Positions 8,367-15,601 of a stretch of 22,139 bases of DNA are shown piece by piece. The notes under the pieces were generated by a model. It was not told the DNA's origin. It saw only the letters and a list, made by a program, of their open reading frames with translations, and made no database searches. The number at the start of each line of letters is the position of its first letter. Position 1 is the first letter of the stretch. A program made the position numbers and the translations under genes. Origin of the DNA: Physocladia obscura (lineage: Eukaryota; Chytridiomycota; Chytridiomycetes; Chytridiales; Chytriomycetaceae); contig JADGJH010000290.1 of NCBI GenBank assembly GCA_027596945.1, forward strand, positions 1-22,139. Direction: 5' to 3'.

Positions 8367-8727
8367 CTTGTAGATCGGCGGGTGGATCATGCGACATATC
8401 GTAATTACGCAGTGAGGAAGGCTGCCGAGTATGGTTATACGGCGATAGTCAAGTTGTTGCTTTCGCATTCGCGTGTGGATCCTGGGCATTACAATAATTT
8501 TGCGTTAAGGACTGACTGCCGCCAAATGTGGTCATGTCGAAGTTGTCAAGATATTGCTTGTGGATCCGCGTGTCGGTCCTGCTGCAGATGGCGATTATAC
8601 AGTGAGAAATGCTGTGTTTGGTCATGCGGAGGTTAAGGTATTGCTTGCATATCCGCGTGAGGATCCTGCGGCAGAGGATTGGTGCCGTGCGGAATGGGTT
8701 TGTGGAGGTTGTAAAGGGATGATCCAG
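8367..8727 (+). pseudogene. Ankyrin-repeat gene relic, truncated by foldback copy B
   Basis: About four degenerate ankyrin repeats of 31-33 residues can be read: AVRKAAEYGYTAIVKLLLSH, then TAAKCGHVEVVKILLVDPRV, then TVRNAVFGHAEVKVLLAYP, then NGFVEVVKG. Each starts with a D-P/RVDP-type turn. Reading all of them needs a +1 shift at about 8510-8520, a lost Val codon at about 8632 and another shift near 8690. The last repeat stops at VVKG, directly against the left end of foldback copy B at about 8728. No ankyrin sequence resumes on the other side. Ankyrin arrays mediate protein binding, and this copy cannot make one. Confidence 0.85.
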
Positions 8728-9270
8728 GTAGACGCCAATAATGGAATGAGACACTAACGTTTTTCAAATTCTGCGACTTCTGCAATGTTGCAGAACAAGT
8801 TACAGAAAAAAAAAGACTCGAAAACTTACTCTGTGTGCACCATATCGAGTGCTGTAAGGTATCAAATCGTAATTTTTTGAAAGTTGCAGAAGTTACAGAC
8901 GTTTTTATCAAAAAGTTTTCATAGAAGGCCTTTTCATTTTTAAACTTTGAAAGTTGACCTTTAGTATTGTTTTGAAACGTGAATACATGTACTGTATATG
9001 AAAATAATTTGCTAAAAACGTCTGTAATTTCTGCAACATTCAAAAAATTACGATTTGATACCTTACGGCACTCGAAACGGCTCAAAAAGAGTAAGTTTTC
9101 GAGTCTTTTTTTCCCTGCAAGTTGTTCTGCAACATTGCAGAAATCGCAGAATTTGTGATTTGATTCGTTACCAGCTGCATGATGAAGGGAATGTTTTGAA
9201 ACGCGTGATTCACTCAAAGAAGAATGAGTAGACGACGCACGCATAGTCATACCATTGTTTAACCTATACA
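8728..9270 (+). mobile_element. Foldback/MITE-like element, copy B (full length)
   Basis: This is the cleanest copy. Inverted arms of about 141 bases lie at 8766-8906 and 9014-9155, separated by about 107 bases. Each arm contains the near-palindrome TCTGCAATGTTGCAGAACA, a second stem from ACTCGA to TCGAGT, and ATTACAGACGTTTTT or its near-identical form. Outside the arms, shared flanks run to about 8728 on the left and about 9270 on the right (GACGACGCACGCATAG), as in copy C. The extreme ends share a weak inverted motif beginning AGGT..A. The element contains no gene. A 212-codon minus-strand frame crosses it, but it is a product of the arms and has counterparts only in other copies. Confidence 0.9.
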
Positions 9271-9368
9271 ATGATGGTCTACAAGTACTACACTATCCGT
9301 TTCCCGTCAGCTGTTTTGGGCCTCTGGGTGCTCTTGTTGAAGTTGAGAGTCAAGACGGTACCGCTACG

Positions 9369-9617
9369 ATGGCTCCCGGCAATGACGTCATGGTTTACTG
9401 GGATTGTCTGGGTATTCACGATGGGAAAAACACACGCTTTGGCGTAGTTGTCGACCGGTTTCCTTTAGTTCACGGCAAGGAAACCTTGGTGCTTCACTAT
9501 TCGCAAAACACATGCTTCGACGCAGAATTTACATGGAGACCAACGACAATGGATGTAATCCCTCCACGTATGGTCGAAACTATGGTGCAGAAGATTAAGC
9601 AACTGGAAAATATTTGA
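9369..9617 (+). CDS. ORF of unknown function beside foldback copy B
   Basis: The frame is open from inside copy B (about 9255) to a TGA at 9615. The first ATG clear of the element is 9369, giving 82 residues. The sequence (GNDVMVYWDCLGIHDGKNTR, then FGVVVDRFPLVHGKETLVLH) reads as alternating beta strands, reminiscent of small chromatin-reader barrels such as BAH. I would not assign it on this evidence. It ends in a basic helix (MVETMVQKIKQLENI). Two other frames are also partly open here, so coding status is uncertain. It may be the 3' part of a gene whose 5' end was displaced by the element. Confidence 0.4.
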   Translation: MAPGNDVMVYWDCLGIHDGKNTRFGVVVDRFPLVHGKETLVLHYSQNTCFDAEFTWRPTTMDVIPPRMVETMVQKIKQLENI

Positions 9618-9657
9618 ATCATTGATGTTGGCCACTTCCGTATCGTATTGAGTTTGC

Positions 9658-9939
9658 TTGGTTTACCTTTATTTATTAGTTATATTCACTGTTATTATGA
9701 TGGGTCAGCGGATTTTGCTTGCTTTTGAAGTCCGCTTTTTGTCTCGTTCAAAAAACACGCTGAACTGTAGGAGTGTTGTACTTACATCACTACTTGATAA
9801 AGACTTTGAAACCGCAAAGCTACTGGAGCACCACAAACGTGACTACCGTGACTGTGACAGATGCGTCGTTCTTTTTGAGTCAGCCGCCGATCAACCAATC
9901 AAATTGCCTGAGACAAAGACTTTCCCTTCACCAGTGTGA
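9658..9939 (+). CDS. ORF, 93 codons, with a C-terminal peptide repeated at 11548
   Basis: The frame starts with a non-ATG triplet and a hydrophobic stretch, and continues with SVVLTSLLDKDFETAKLLEH and a basic/acidic segment. It ends DQPIKLPETKTFPSPV. The tail DQPIKLPET-TF reappears in a separate locus at 11548-11589, also before a stop, so this is probably a real coding tail duplicated within the window. The start is uncertain and may be an exon boundary. Function unknown. Confidence 0.4.
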   Translation: MVYLYLLVIFTVIMMGQRILLAFEVRFLSRSKNTLNCRSVVLTSLLDKDFETAKLLEHHKRDYRDCDRCVVLFESAADQPIKLPETKTFPSPV

Positions 9940-10000
9940 TAATATCCCTTTGACGCTCCCGTCATTAGAAAGTGCATTAGCCACTTATTACGTTGAATAG

Positions 10001-10803
10001 GTAAACGCCAGTGATGGAAAGAGTTGCCGTTTTTCAAAAATCTGCGACTTCTGCAATCTTACAGAACAAGTTGCAGAAAAAAAGTCACTCGATAGTCACT
10101 TTCAACATTCATCAATCGAGTGAGCTTATGGGGCCAACGTATAAATTTCTAAATGTTGCAGAAGTTACAGAACTTTAGATGGATGACCTTTCATTTTCAA
10201 CGTGAGATTTCAACTTAGCATTGTTTTTGCGATGATGACACAATACTCCAGACTCTGTATGTGTCACGTATAAAGATTATAAGAAGCGTCGTTTAATTAA
10301 GAACCAACTCACCTGTATGTGTCACGTATAAGATTATAAGAAGCATGACCCATACAGTACCATCATCCTCCTAAAAACAGAACGAAACAAATGAGGCATT
10401 TGAAACATAAAGAATGAATGTAAATGAAACGTAGGAACGCCCTAATGTTGCCTCAGTGGTGTTTGACAATGTGTGGCTGAGTTTCACACATCATCTCAGT
10501 TTTGAAACATGAATGCATCTGTATATGTAAAGAATTTGCTGAAAAAACGTCTGTAATTTCTGCAACATTCAAAAAATTACGATTTGATACCTTGCGGCAC
10601 TCGAAACGGTTCCAAAAGAGTATGTTTTCGACTCATTTTTTTCTGCAAGTTGTTCTGCAACATTGCAGAAGTCGCAGAATTTGTGATTTGATTCGTTACC
10701 AGCGGCATGATGAAGGGAATGTTTTGGTGATTCAAACCTGCTCCACTCAGAGAAGAAGCAGTAGACGACGCACGCATAGGCATACCACTGTTCGACCTAT
10801 ACT
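10001..10803 (+). mobile_element. Foldback/MITE-like element, copy C (with nested insertion)
   Basis: It has the same orientation and boundaries as copy B: left flank ACGCCAGTGATGGAA at about 10006, and right flank GACGACGCACGCATAGGC ending at about 10803. The left arm (about 10035-10175) matches the type seen in the right arm of copy A, with CACTCGAT...ATCGAGTG as an internal stem. The right arm (about 10543-10685) matches copy B. An extra 272 bases (10228-10499) interrupt the centre. Without them the element is about 531 bp, the same size as copy B. The ends are next to TA (gaaTAGGT...ACCTATAC), which would fit a TA target as used by Tc1/mariner-like elements. I see no transposase for it in the window. 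Confidence 0.88.
10228..10499. mobile_element. Nested 272-bp insertion inside foldback copy C
   Basis: Copy B reads ATTG-TTTT-GAAAC at this point. Copy C has TTTT on both sides of 272 extra bases, consistent with a 4-base target duplication. The ends carry a weak inverted match (GATGATG near 10231, CATCATC near 10489). Inside is a direct repeat: CTGTATGTGTCACGTATAA starts at 10255 and again at 10313, each followed by (A)GATTATAAGAAGC. There is no coding potential. It is a small unclassified insertion, younger than the element it sits in. Confidence 0.65.
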
Positions 10804-11016
10804 GTAAATGAATGATGTATTGTGTTTTTAAGGTGTTGCTTGCTGTCTCCCTTGATTTAGGAGAACATCATTCAATCCATTTATTGCATCTGCAACTCCA
10901 AGAAAGAGGTCCGAGACTAAAAATCTCATCGACAGATACCGTTTCCAGCGTGTCCTCTTTGGCTTTACTCCATGGAGACTTTTTGAAATTTGTCAAGTTC
11001 ACTCCTAAGGATGTAG

Positions 11017-11354
11017 AGGTGGTTAAAGTCAATCGTTGCACCAAAAGCGCTCTTTGAGACTTACCACGGATTTATCGAGGACGTCATGGATGCTGTCCTT
11101 GTTGTCCAAGGGACCATCATTGGTCGGTTGAAGGAGTTCACAGGGAACACGGAGGACATGGCGAGTATCAACGTACGGAGTGGCAGTGGAATCGTGTTTT
11201 CGGAGAATAGTCCAAATGTGAAGCGATGGAGAGTGAGTAGTTTTGCGATATTTTTTTGGGTGAGATCCTGACCTCAAGACTGACTCCTTTTGTTGCATTA
11301 GGACGGAATCAAATGGTCTCCATCTCGCGGACATGGATCCTTTCTATTGTACAG
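11017..11354 (+). pseudogene. WOPR (Gti1/Pac2) domain relic
   Basis: Exon 11017-11232 encodes ALFETYHGFIEDVMDAVLVV, then RSGSGIVFSENSPNVKRWR. An intron (11233-11301, GTGAGT...GCATTAG) is followed in phase by DGIKWSPSRGHGSFLLYR up to 11354, where GTACT could be a donor. The pattern of a G-Y/F-I-E opening, an I-S-G-S-V-F-like strand and RWTDG.-WSPSR..G.FL.YR is diagnostic of the WOPR DNA-binding domain of fungal morphology regulators (Wor1, Gti1, Pac2, Ryp1). The central part is poorly conserved, the frame opens only after a TAG at 11014 with no ATG before MDAV, and no second half of the domain follows clearly. A frame at about 11382-11488 (GLENIVFAKKGMAVTV...) may be a remnant. It is probably a broken gene. 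Confidence 0.8.
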
Positions 11355-11547
11355 GTACTATTCTCTTTGTCTCTGAAACTCCAACAAGTGGCCTCGAGAA
11401 CATCGTCTTTGCCAAGAAAGGCATGGCAGTCACTGTAGCTGAAATACTTCGGTCTAGTTGTGGGTTCAATTATCGCATATATATTTAGTGTCCTGTTGCC
11501 AGTCATATTGTTGTTTGAGTTGATGATTGACTTTATTCAGCGTTTAA

Positions 11548-11589
11548 GACCAACCAATCAAATTGCCCGAGACTGAGACTTTTTGGTGA
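11548..11589 (+). repeat. Second copy of the DQPIKLPET coding tail
   Basis: Fourteen codons including the stop (DQPIKLPETETFW, then TGA) match the tail of the ORF at 9658-9939. The DNA is also alike (ACCAATCAAATTGCC in both). Upstream similarity is slight (TTTGAGT then about 20 bases). This is a fragment of a duplicated gene lying directly against the end of the SET relic. Confidence 0.6.
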
Positions 11590-11601
11590 TAAAATCTTCC
11601 T

Positions 11602-12104
11602 CTACAACTTTTCGCGTTCTCGATAATACCCATTTGAAGCTTGATATCTAGCTAAAATCTCTTCTCCGACAAAAATATCCCTCTTTGCTTTGCAAATGAT
11701 GACTTTTTTTGTTGGAAACTCCGGATGGATTTCAAATACTGCGTTTCCTGTGGCGTTTTTGGGAGGTTCATTAATGTAGCGCGCCACACCATGTGTTGAC
11801 CAACAACCATCAATGACCAAGAATGGTTCTGTTGAGATCTCGAACGCGTACTCAGCCTGATAGTGCCTTGTGGAAACACCACAGGTGAATCCTGTTTACG
11901 ATTTTTGAACAATCCACTTGCGAAGCACCCAAAACCAACATTCATTCCGGTAAGTTTCACTTCTATTCCTTCACGAGTTGCAGTATGGTTTTCTGATCCT
12001 TCAATTTCACATCCTCCTCGATTCGGTATGATCAAGTTTAATGTTGACAAAACAGTATTCAATGCCGCAACACAAGAAGGGACGTGACAATACTCTTCAT
12101 CCTG
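11602..12104 (-). pseudogene. SET-domain protein gene, frameshifted (copy 1)
   Basis: The minus strand reads CHVPSCVAALNTV from an apparent splice acceptor (AATAAACAG) at about 12104, then EGIEVKLTGMNVGFGCFASG, like the opening of a SET domain. Near 11865 the frame shifts. The other frame continues AEYAFEISTEPFLVIDGCWS, then GVARYINEPPKNATGNAVFE, and finally RDIFVGEEILARYQ before a stop at 11602. RYINEPP...NA and GEEILARY correspond to the SET motifs (usually RFINHSC..N and GEEL..DY) that bind SAM and shape the active site. SET proteins are mostly lysine methyltransferases. The shift makes this a probable pseudogene. It lies on the same strand as, and downstream of, the PrimPol gene. A second copy is at about 15120-15349. 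Confidence 0.85.
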
Positions 12105-12197
12105 TTTATTAAAAGAAAAACAAGTCCAAAAGAGTGAATGTGAATGAAAACAAGATTCATTGAATGAACAGTTTGGGTTTGTTAATTACTAAGCTCT

Positions 12198-12220
12198 CCC
12201 TGTTAACAACGGTAACAGGG
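12198..12220. terminator. Inverted repeat between the PrimPol and SET loci
   Basis: CCCTGTTA (12198-12205) and TAACAGGG (12213-12220) form a perfect 8-bp stem with a 7-base loop. It lies downstream of the PrimPol stop. In a eukaryote its role is unclear. It may be a 3'-end structure, a protein site or chance. Confidence 0.3.
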
Positions 12221-12337
12221 GACGAGATACAATCACTACAAAGTAAACGAGATGACACTCAAACCGATTTCCAACACGGTTGAAAAAAGCCAGCGTCTTG
12301 GTCATAGCCGCTGCATGAGTCGGCTTAGTTACTGCCA

Positions 12338-13024
12338 TTATTGTGGAAGATCAGTCAACTTGATGACTCGAGTGTTATCGAGGTCAGGAATATACGTAAC
12401 AAAGTATTCCTTTGCCTCAAAGTTGACCTTTGGGTGAATTGGAACAAACCATCTGTCTTGATTCACCTTGGTGGAGAAAATCGTTCTGAAACATTGCCAA
12501 GAACTGTACACTCTGGAGTCAATGACGCTCGTGTCGAAAGCAGGGTCCTTGTTCTTGATCCAAGAAATGAACAGACGCACCAAACGGACGCGAACCTCAC
12601 AATTTTCTGTGACCCATTCTCCGCGAACAACAAAGTGGAAACTGGTTTTGGTGTCGTTCGATGCAGAGAGAACCAGAATTTCGCATTGGTCCAATCCAAG
12701 TCCAGTAAGAAATTGCTTCAAGTGGCCCTTCAATGAGTCGGCAAGGCCCTCGGGATTAGTTGTATGGTTGGGATCAATATCCAAGTACAAACAGGAAGAC
12801 TGGTCTCCACGGATGATTTCGTATTGATTTCTTTCAGATGGAGGCTTCGACTCAATGTACTGCAAACAAGTGTCATGGTCCGGAAAAGCCATGAAACACT
12901 TGCCACCACGACCATTGTTGTCTTGGCAAGCAAGTACGGGGAAGGAGGTGCCACGTCTTTCAGTTTCGGCAGTGAGCAAGTCTCTGGTGGGTGCACTGAC
13001 CATAACGATTTCTTGGACTGCCAT
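12338..13024 (-). CDS. PrimPol / archaeo-eukaryotic primase (AEP) domain protein
   Basis: The 228-aa frame starts at ATG 13024 and has the three AEP motifs in order. Motif I is YEIIRGDQSSCLYLDIDPN (D82 and D84, metal binding). Motif II is TSFHFVV (S128, H130, nucleotide binding). Motif III is VIDSRVYSSWQCFRTIFSTK (D169, R180, K186). The layout is that of the eukaryotic PrimPol / herpesvirus UL52 / large-DNA-virus primase family, which makes DNA or RNA primers and can bypass lesions. Human PrimPol is over twice as long and has a C-terminal zinc-binding module. Here no zinc knuckle or helicase follows, so it is a stand-alone catalytic core or a truncated gene. No frame break is seen. A TATAAAA lies 36 bases upstream. 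Viral origin is possible but unproven. Confidence 0.85.
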   Translation of the reverse strand: MAVQEIVMVSAPTRDLLTAETERRGTSFPVLACQDNNGRGGKCFMAFPDHDTCLQYIESKPPSERNQYEIIRGDQSSCLYLDIDPNHTTNPEGLADSLKGHLKQFLTGLGLDQCEILVLSASNDTKTSFHFVVRGEWVTENCEVRVRLVRLFISWIKNKDPAFDTSVIDSRVYSSWQCFRTIFSTKVNQDRWFVPIHPKVNFEAKEYFVTYIPDLDNTRVIKLTDLPQ

Positions 13025-13060
13025 GTTGTTGTTGCTGTTAAAAAGGGATTGTGCCCATCA

Positions 13061-13067
13061 TTTTATA
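13061..13067 (-). promoter_or_regulatory. TATA box of the PrimPol gene
   Basis: TATAAAA on the minus strand, 36 bases before ATG 13024, is at a normal distance for a TATA-driven start with a short leader. It supports an intact promoter. Confidence 0.45.
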
Positions 13068-13391
13068 CAGTTGATAATGCCTTGTTATCGATAATAAATC
13101 ATAACAAGTTCACGTAGGTGGAAGTTATCCATTTTGAAACTTGATCAATTTAGTACAACCTTTTCGCTACTAAACATAAAAATAGGCAGTTCTGCAAGAA
13201 GTAAAAGGCATGTGTACTGCTTGTTTCGCATTTAGTTTTGAATAGCATCTCTTGAAATCTTGGGTATGACTCCATCCAGTTTGTGTATTGAATGTCACCA
13301 TCCTAAGCGTTGCTAAAAGTGAGAGTTATATTGGTGTGCTCTTTCGGACTATAGTTCTACAAAAACATACCATAGACGCGCTTTCAGGCTA
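13068..13391. other. Spacer, nothing recognised
   Basis: AT-rich unique sequence upstream of the PrimPol gene. I see no gene, repeat or RNA. Confidence 0.5.
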
Positions 13392-13691
13392 TTATCTGCG
13401 CTTACCAGGCTTCCTCTTCAATGGTTTGAGTTGAGACCCGAAGAGTAGGTTCATTTGAACCTTATTACTCCTGTTTCGTTTCAATTGATACTTGCAGAAC
13501 TTGAAGGAGTCTAAGAGTTCACCAACAGAGTCTTGACCGAGTTGAAGGGCGCTGCCTCCTTCAGACCATTTACACAGCATAGCCTTGATTTTCGACTCTT
13601 GAGTACAGGTTGCTTCGGATTCGGATTTGAATTCGGATTGTTCACATCCAAAGAGGAGCATCTCTACAGCAGTCGTTGGTATGGTTGGCAA
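13392..13691 (-). CDS. Small basic hypothetical protein, 99 aa
   Basis: A minus-strand frame of 99 codons has an acidic Ser/Glu-rich middle (SEFKSESEATCTQESK), a GQDSVGELLDSF helix and a strongly basic end (KPLKRKPGKRR) that would serve as a nuclear localisation signal. No family is recognised. It lies upstream of PrimPol on the same strand, 367 bases apart, which is too far for a shared transcript in most fungi. Coding is plausible but supported only by open length and composition. Confidence 0.4.
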   Translation of the reverse strand: MPTIPTTAVEMLLFGCEQSEFKSESEATCTQESKIKAMLCKWSEGGSALQLGQDSVGELLDSFKFCKYQLKRNRSNKVQMNLLFGSQLKPLKRKPGKRR

Positions 13692-14175
13692 GAGACAAAG
13701 TTCAAATAAATAATAGGAAGATTGATCAGGTAAGGTGCGGCGTTTTTAAAAGCGTTGAAATTCTTGGGTGAAACACCACCGTGGCGGTTACGTAAATATT
13801 CTCAGGAGGAACTTACAAACGGATGTTACAGCGATGTGTGAGAGCAAAAGACAAACAAACTTGACGGAGTGGAGACCTTGCCAAAGTAGTTTGTGTATTG
13901 CGATATTGAAGTGAAGGAGCCGATCTACTACAAAGCGAATCTCATCATTTCATAAACATATATGGGCATAGAACATACATAAAGGTTTCATTTGTTTTGT
14001 TTTCGATCCACTCGTATGTGTTTAAAGAACTTGTTTACTACAGTACTGCATGGTTAGGGCCAGTGAAAACGTCTCCCCCTGGTCGATCTCTTTCTTTTCG
14101 ACGATCGTAGAAATGCGCTAACCCCTGGTCGATAACATCTGTCTTTCTTTTCTTTACGGAAGCGACTAAGTTCAG
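13692..14175. other. Spacer with a short direct repeat
   Basis: No gene is supported. CCCCTGGTCGAT occurs at about 14077 and again at about 14125, 48 bases apart, in the probable promoter region of the 14176 gene. It could be a paired regulator site or a small duplication. The C/T-rich run just before 14176 may be part of the leader. Confidence 0.4.
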
Positions 14176-14943
14176 ATGCTTGGTGAAGTATTTCCTATAA
14201 AAAACGATCATTACTTTTTTTATCCAAAAATGAACCACTCAAACCTCGACCGTTTGGTTGATCAAGTTTGCCAAAGTGAACCAACTTTACGAGACCAAAA
14301 CATTGGTCTTAAGAAGGCCATTGTCAATTTCATTAAAAAAGTCAAATCTAAATCGAATGGCAGTCAACAACTCGAAACTATTGCTCTGTTGAGTAAATTG
14401 TCCAAGTTACCAGTTCTTAAGCGAATGGCCGTTCCGGAGGTTCAAGGGACGACTGATGAAGCAACTCGGCGGGAACAGATTGTTGGCGTCATCAAGTTCA
14501 ACCTTTATCTAACAAAACAATGCAAGTGCGATGAAATTCAAGCGCACATTATCTTGGGCGACCACCTGAAAGAATTGAAGGGTATGAGTGATACTAAACA
14601 TGGCTTCGACAAGTTTGTCAGAGAGACATTCGATATGTGTCCAAGGTACGTTTTCGATGAACTACAATTGAAGGAGCGTACTTCTGGTGAAAAATGTTTG
14701 TTTAATAGCTATGCAGCTGCTTACATTCAATACGCAGACTGGATGAACACACACCCAAGATTTCAACGTGTGCCAATCAGTTTTTCAGATATGCGAAGTT
14801 ACTTTCGCCGATTCAGAAAATGGTTCGAGTCTGAACAGAGTCGTAGTGCCCCCGTTACCAGCTATTTGTCTGCGGAATACTGGAAGACAGTTGAGCCAGA
14901 GTTGGGCTTGCTTCTGGGCACAACCTACCTTCAAACGAGATGA
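14176..14943 (+). CDS. Intact 255-codon gene, unknown function
   Basis: This is the longest uninterrupted unknown frame. It starts at ATG 14176 or, with a better context (AAAATGA), at ATG 14230, giving 255 or 237 residues. The product is mostly helical and basic at the N-terminus (LKKAIVNFIKKVKSKSNG). A middle region includes IKFNLYLTKQCKCDEIQAHI, and a region rich in aromatics follows (SYAAAYIQYADWMNTHPRFQ, SDMRSYFRRFRKWFES). The RRFRKWFE helix resembles a nucleic-acid-binding surface, but I recognise no fold. It has no signal peptide or membrane segment. AATAAA lies 96 bases after the stop. Its intactness among many broken neighbours suggests a functional gene or a recent arrival. Confidence 0.7.
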   Translation: MLGEVFPIKNDHYFFYPKMNHSNLDRLVDQVCQSEPTLRDQNIGLKKAIVNFIKKVKSKSNGSQQLETIALLSKLSKLPVLKRMAVPEVQGTTDEATRREQIVGVIKFNLYLTKQCKCDEIQAHIILGDHLKELKGMSDTKHGFDKFVRETFDMCPRYVFDELQLKERTSGEKCLFNSYAAAYIQYADWMNTHPRFQRVPISFSDMRSYFRRFRKWFESEQSRSAPVTSYLSAEYWKTVEPELGLLLGTTYLQTR

Positions 14944-15038
14944 GATGATTTACAGTAGCTCACGGCATCTTACGTTTTTGTTATTTTTTGACAAGTTGTG
15001 TATGTGGTGGTTTGACGATTTGAGATAGCAGCATAAGT

Positions 15039-15044
15039 AATAAA
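15039..15044 (+). promoter_or_regulatory. Poly(A) signal AATAAA
   Basis: AATAAA lies 96 bases downstream of the stop of the 255-codon gene and is the first such signal there. Confidence 0.5.
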
Positions 15045-15119
15045 AAATAGTAGTAACAATGATGCTTTCGCGCTTTTACACACTATTAGGAGACCGAAAT
15101 TTCTACCTGCTCTTGTTCC

Positions 15120-15349
15120 AACAGGAAATGACACTATTTGGTGTACTTTTTGCTTTGCAAACAATGATTGAAACTTTGGATGGATTTCAAATACTGCCTT
15201 TCCCGTGGCGTTTTTGGGAGGTTCATTGACATCATACCATGTGTGGACCAACAGCCATCAATGACCAAGTATGGTTCTTTTGAGATCTCGAACGCGTACT
15301 CAGCCTTCTGGACTTTCTTGTAGCGTCTACAAAACTGATCTTCGTTCAA
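15120..15349 (-). pseudogene. SET-domain gene relic (copy 2)
   Basis: The minus strand reads KAEYAFEISKEPYLVIDGCW (about 15301-15242), nearly the same as copy 1 at 11602-12104. The codons for VARYI are then partly deleted, and the next frame continues NEPPKNATGKAVFEIHPKF. After that the frame shifts again, although DNA like TTTGCAAAGCAAA continues to align with copy 1. With two indels and no GEEIL motif in frame it cannot encode a SET enzyme. The two copies share a parent gene and decayed separately. Confidence 0.85.
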
Positions 15350-15427
15350 AATATGCCCGCGATACTAGTGAAGTTTATCAGTATTTGGGTTTCAAAATCA
15401 CACGTTTCTGTATTACAAGTATTCACC

Positions 15428-15601
15428 TCACAGATGGTCCTCCTCACATGCATCGCAGCACACAAAGACACCCGTGCCAAGCCAGCACTCAAAGTAGGAG
15501 ACGCCGTCAACACTGCCATTTCTGCCTTCATCCGATTGGTCCACTTTGCCGCCAAGGCCCTCGTCGTACTTCGATCGCGTCCTCGCGGCCCCCAGTGACA
15601 T
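15428..15601 (-). pseudogene. CAP-Gly domain fragment (copy 2)
   Basis: A 57-codon frame from ATG 15601 reads KYDEGLGGKVDQSDEGRNGS, then VDGVSYFECWLGTGVFV, ending at TGA 15428. This is the second half of a CAP-Gly domain (the GKNDGSV..-YF.C..-G.FV block), and it matches copy 1 at 16617-16903 in protein and DNA (ACTCAAAGTAGGAGA-G-CGT and so on). The first half of the domain (GTVRYVG) is missing, so it is a truncated relic. The opposite strand is open over the same DNA (15567-15719), and which strand is coding upstream of 15560 is not certain. Confidence 0.75.

Noticed and set aside
8633..9271. A 212-codon minus-strand frame across foldback copy B
   Set aside because: It follows the inverted arms, with peptides such as CDFCN and SATFKKLRF arising from the arm sequence, and has partial echoes in copies A and C. 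It is a by-product of the repeat and not a conserved protein.
10502..10807. A 101-codon plus-strand frame in foldback copy C
   Set aside because: It is the opposite-strand reading of the same arm and has no protein character of its own.
12341..13117. Several plus-strand frames opposite PrimPol
   Set aside because: The minus-strand product has an ordered set of catalytic motifs, and the plus-strand frames have none.
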